From: an uncultured Actinoplanes sp. | Lineage (GTDB): Bacteria; Actinomycetota; Actinomycetes; Mycobacteriales; Micromonosporaceae | Reading direction: 5' to 3' | Assembly (NCBI GenBank): GCA_934667465.1 | Contig: CAKUMG010000049.1 | Span: 1 to 14,774 of the forward strand | DNA length: 14,774 bases | Part shown: in pieces, positions 13,961 to 14,774 of the stretch | Layout of the letters: the number at the start of each line of letters is the position of its first letter | Numbering within the stretch: position 1 is the stretch's first letter | Made by a program: the position numbers and the translations under genes | The notes under the pieces: model-generated | What the model was told of the DNA's origin: nothing | The model's database searches: none | Seen by the model: only the letters and a program-made list of their open reading frames with translations

Positions 13961-14774
13961 CTACGACCTGCCGGGGATGGGTTCGGCGGGCCGTACGACG
14001 CGGGCAGCGACGGCCAGTAGCACGGCCAGGATAGGCAGGATGAGCAGCGCGCGGCCGAGGCCCAGCGGTGCGGCGGCGGCACCGATGATGACCGGGCCGG
14101 TGACGTAGCCGAGGTAGCCCAGTGCCGCGACCCGGGACAGAGCAGCGCCGGGCTGGTTCGTCTCGAGGTTGCCGGCGGCGGAGTAGAGCAGCGGGATGAC
14201 GCACGCCAGGCCGGCGCCGAGGCAGGCGAAGCCGGCGATCGCCGCGAGCGGGTGGTCCAGCAGGAGGCCGGTGGCGAGTCCGGCGGCGGCGAGCAGGCCG
14301 CAGTAGCGCAGCAGGGTGACTGGTGGCACGGCGGCGGTGAGGCGGTCGCCGGCCAGGCGGCCCAGGGTCATGCAGCCGGCGAAGGTGGCGTACGCGGCGG
14401 CGGCGAGTGCGGGTGAGGCGCCGAGCCGGTCGAGGTAGACGCTGCTCCAGTCGGCTGCTGCGCCTTCGCTGATCAGGGCGCAGAAGGCGAGTAGTCCGAG
14501 CAGGGCCGTTCTGCGCCGGCGTGGTGCTGGCGCCGGGTCGGCGCCCGGCCTGGGTTGCTCGTCGGCGGGTGTGCTGCTGCGGTCCGGTGCCAGGTAGCGG
14601 ATCGTGGCGGCACCGGCGGCGGTGAGACCGACACCGACAAGGGCGAAGGTGTGCTGGTAGCTCAGGCCGGCAAGCGCGCAGAGCCCGGCGACGACGGCGC
14701 CGGCGACGCCGCCGATGCTGAACAGGGCGTGGAAGCTGGTCATGATCGGCCGTTGGTAGGCGTGCTGGCAGAGC
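13961..14774 (-). CDS. MFS transporter, 5' end cut by the window edge
   Basis: About 270 C-terminal residues of a major facilitator superfamily permease are visible; the frame stays open to the right edge (reading LCQHAYQRPIMTSFHALFSI), so the ATG at 14743 is internal. RPIMTSFHALFSIGGVAGAV is typical of transmembrane helix 4-5 of the YbjJ/FucP-like group. A variable Pro/Arg-rich loop (about residues 50-77 of the visible frame from 14743) separates the two halves. ADWSSVYLDRLGASPALAAA and GCMTLGRLAGDRLTAA match helices 7-8 of this group. About eight more hydrophobic segments follow, and the protein ends in PAEPIPGRS. The substrate is unknown; members export or import sugars or drugs. No gene partner is seen in the window. 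Confidence 0.88.
   Translation of the reverse strand, partial: LCQHAYQRPIMTSFHALFSIGGVAGAVVAGLCALAGLSYQHTFALVGVGLTAAGAATIRYLAPDRSSTPADEQPRPGADPAPAPRRRRTALLGLLAFCALISEGAAADWSSVYLDRLGASPALAAAAYATFAGCMTLGRLAGDRLTAAVPPVTLLRYCGLLAAAGLATGLLLDHPLAAIAGFACLGAGLACVIPLLYSAAGNLETNQPGAALSRVAALGYLGYVTGPVIIGAAAAPLGLGRALLILPILAVLLAVAARVVRPAEPIPGRS

Noticed and set aside
13719..14204. Minus-strand open frame of 161 codons
   Set aside because: Out-of-frame shadow of the end of the MFS gene running into non-coding DNA.
1..14774. CRISPR array, tRNA, rRNA or complete insertion sequence
   Set aside because: I looked for regularly spaced repeats, tRNA-like folds and terminal inverted repeats around the IS3 relic and found none.

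Overview
The window is high-GC DNA with strongly GC-biased third codon positions and exported proteins carrying actinobacterial signal peptides and lipoboxes. A relic at 2707-3132 resembles the multi-pass membrane GGDEF proteins common in Micromonosporaceae, so an Actinoplanes-like actinomycete is the best guess. This is an inference, not a search result. I see no rRNA, tRNA, CRISPR array or intact mobile element.

Left part, minus strand (1-2414). A gene of unknown function starts at a TTG near 1129 and runs off the left edge. Upstream of it lies a secreted DUF1996-family protein (1188-2414).

Plus-strand block (2707-5834). A frameshifted, truncated diguanylate-cyclase relic is followed by an XRE/MmyB-type regulator (3230-4108), an aldo/keto reductase (4252-5106) and an NAD(P)-binding epimerase-like protein (5166-5834). 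The regulator and the reductase share the 10-mer GGGACTCTCA in their upstream regions. This looks like a small redox or detoxification cassette with its own regulator.

Relic zone (5835-6648). It holds a decayed IS3-family OrfA (plus strand) abutting a frameshifted TPR-like relic (minus strand), and no gene that looks intact.

Minus-strand exported cluster (6649-11764). In transcription order: lipoprotein A (11764-10970), a secreted or membrane-anchored nucleoside hydrolase overlapping it by 4 bases (10973-9882), lipoprotein B, a paralogue of A (9832-8954), a secreted BNR-propeller protein resembling polysaccharide lyases (8675-7311), and a small three-helix membrane protein (7299-6649). The first three form a tight operon. 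It is the most interesting unit here: a nucleoside-ribose-cleaving enzyme outside the membrane, sandwiched between two duplicated lipoproteins. The last two may form a second unit.

Right part. A stretch of about 920 bases without a convincing gene (11765-12688) holds two strong dyad-symmetric elements. It is followed by a small two-helix membrane protein (+), a convergent small coiled-coil protein (-), a second stretch without a gene, and the C-terminal part of an MFS transporter that runs off the right edge (-).
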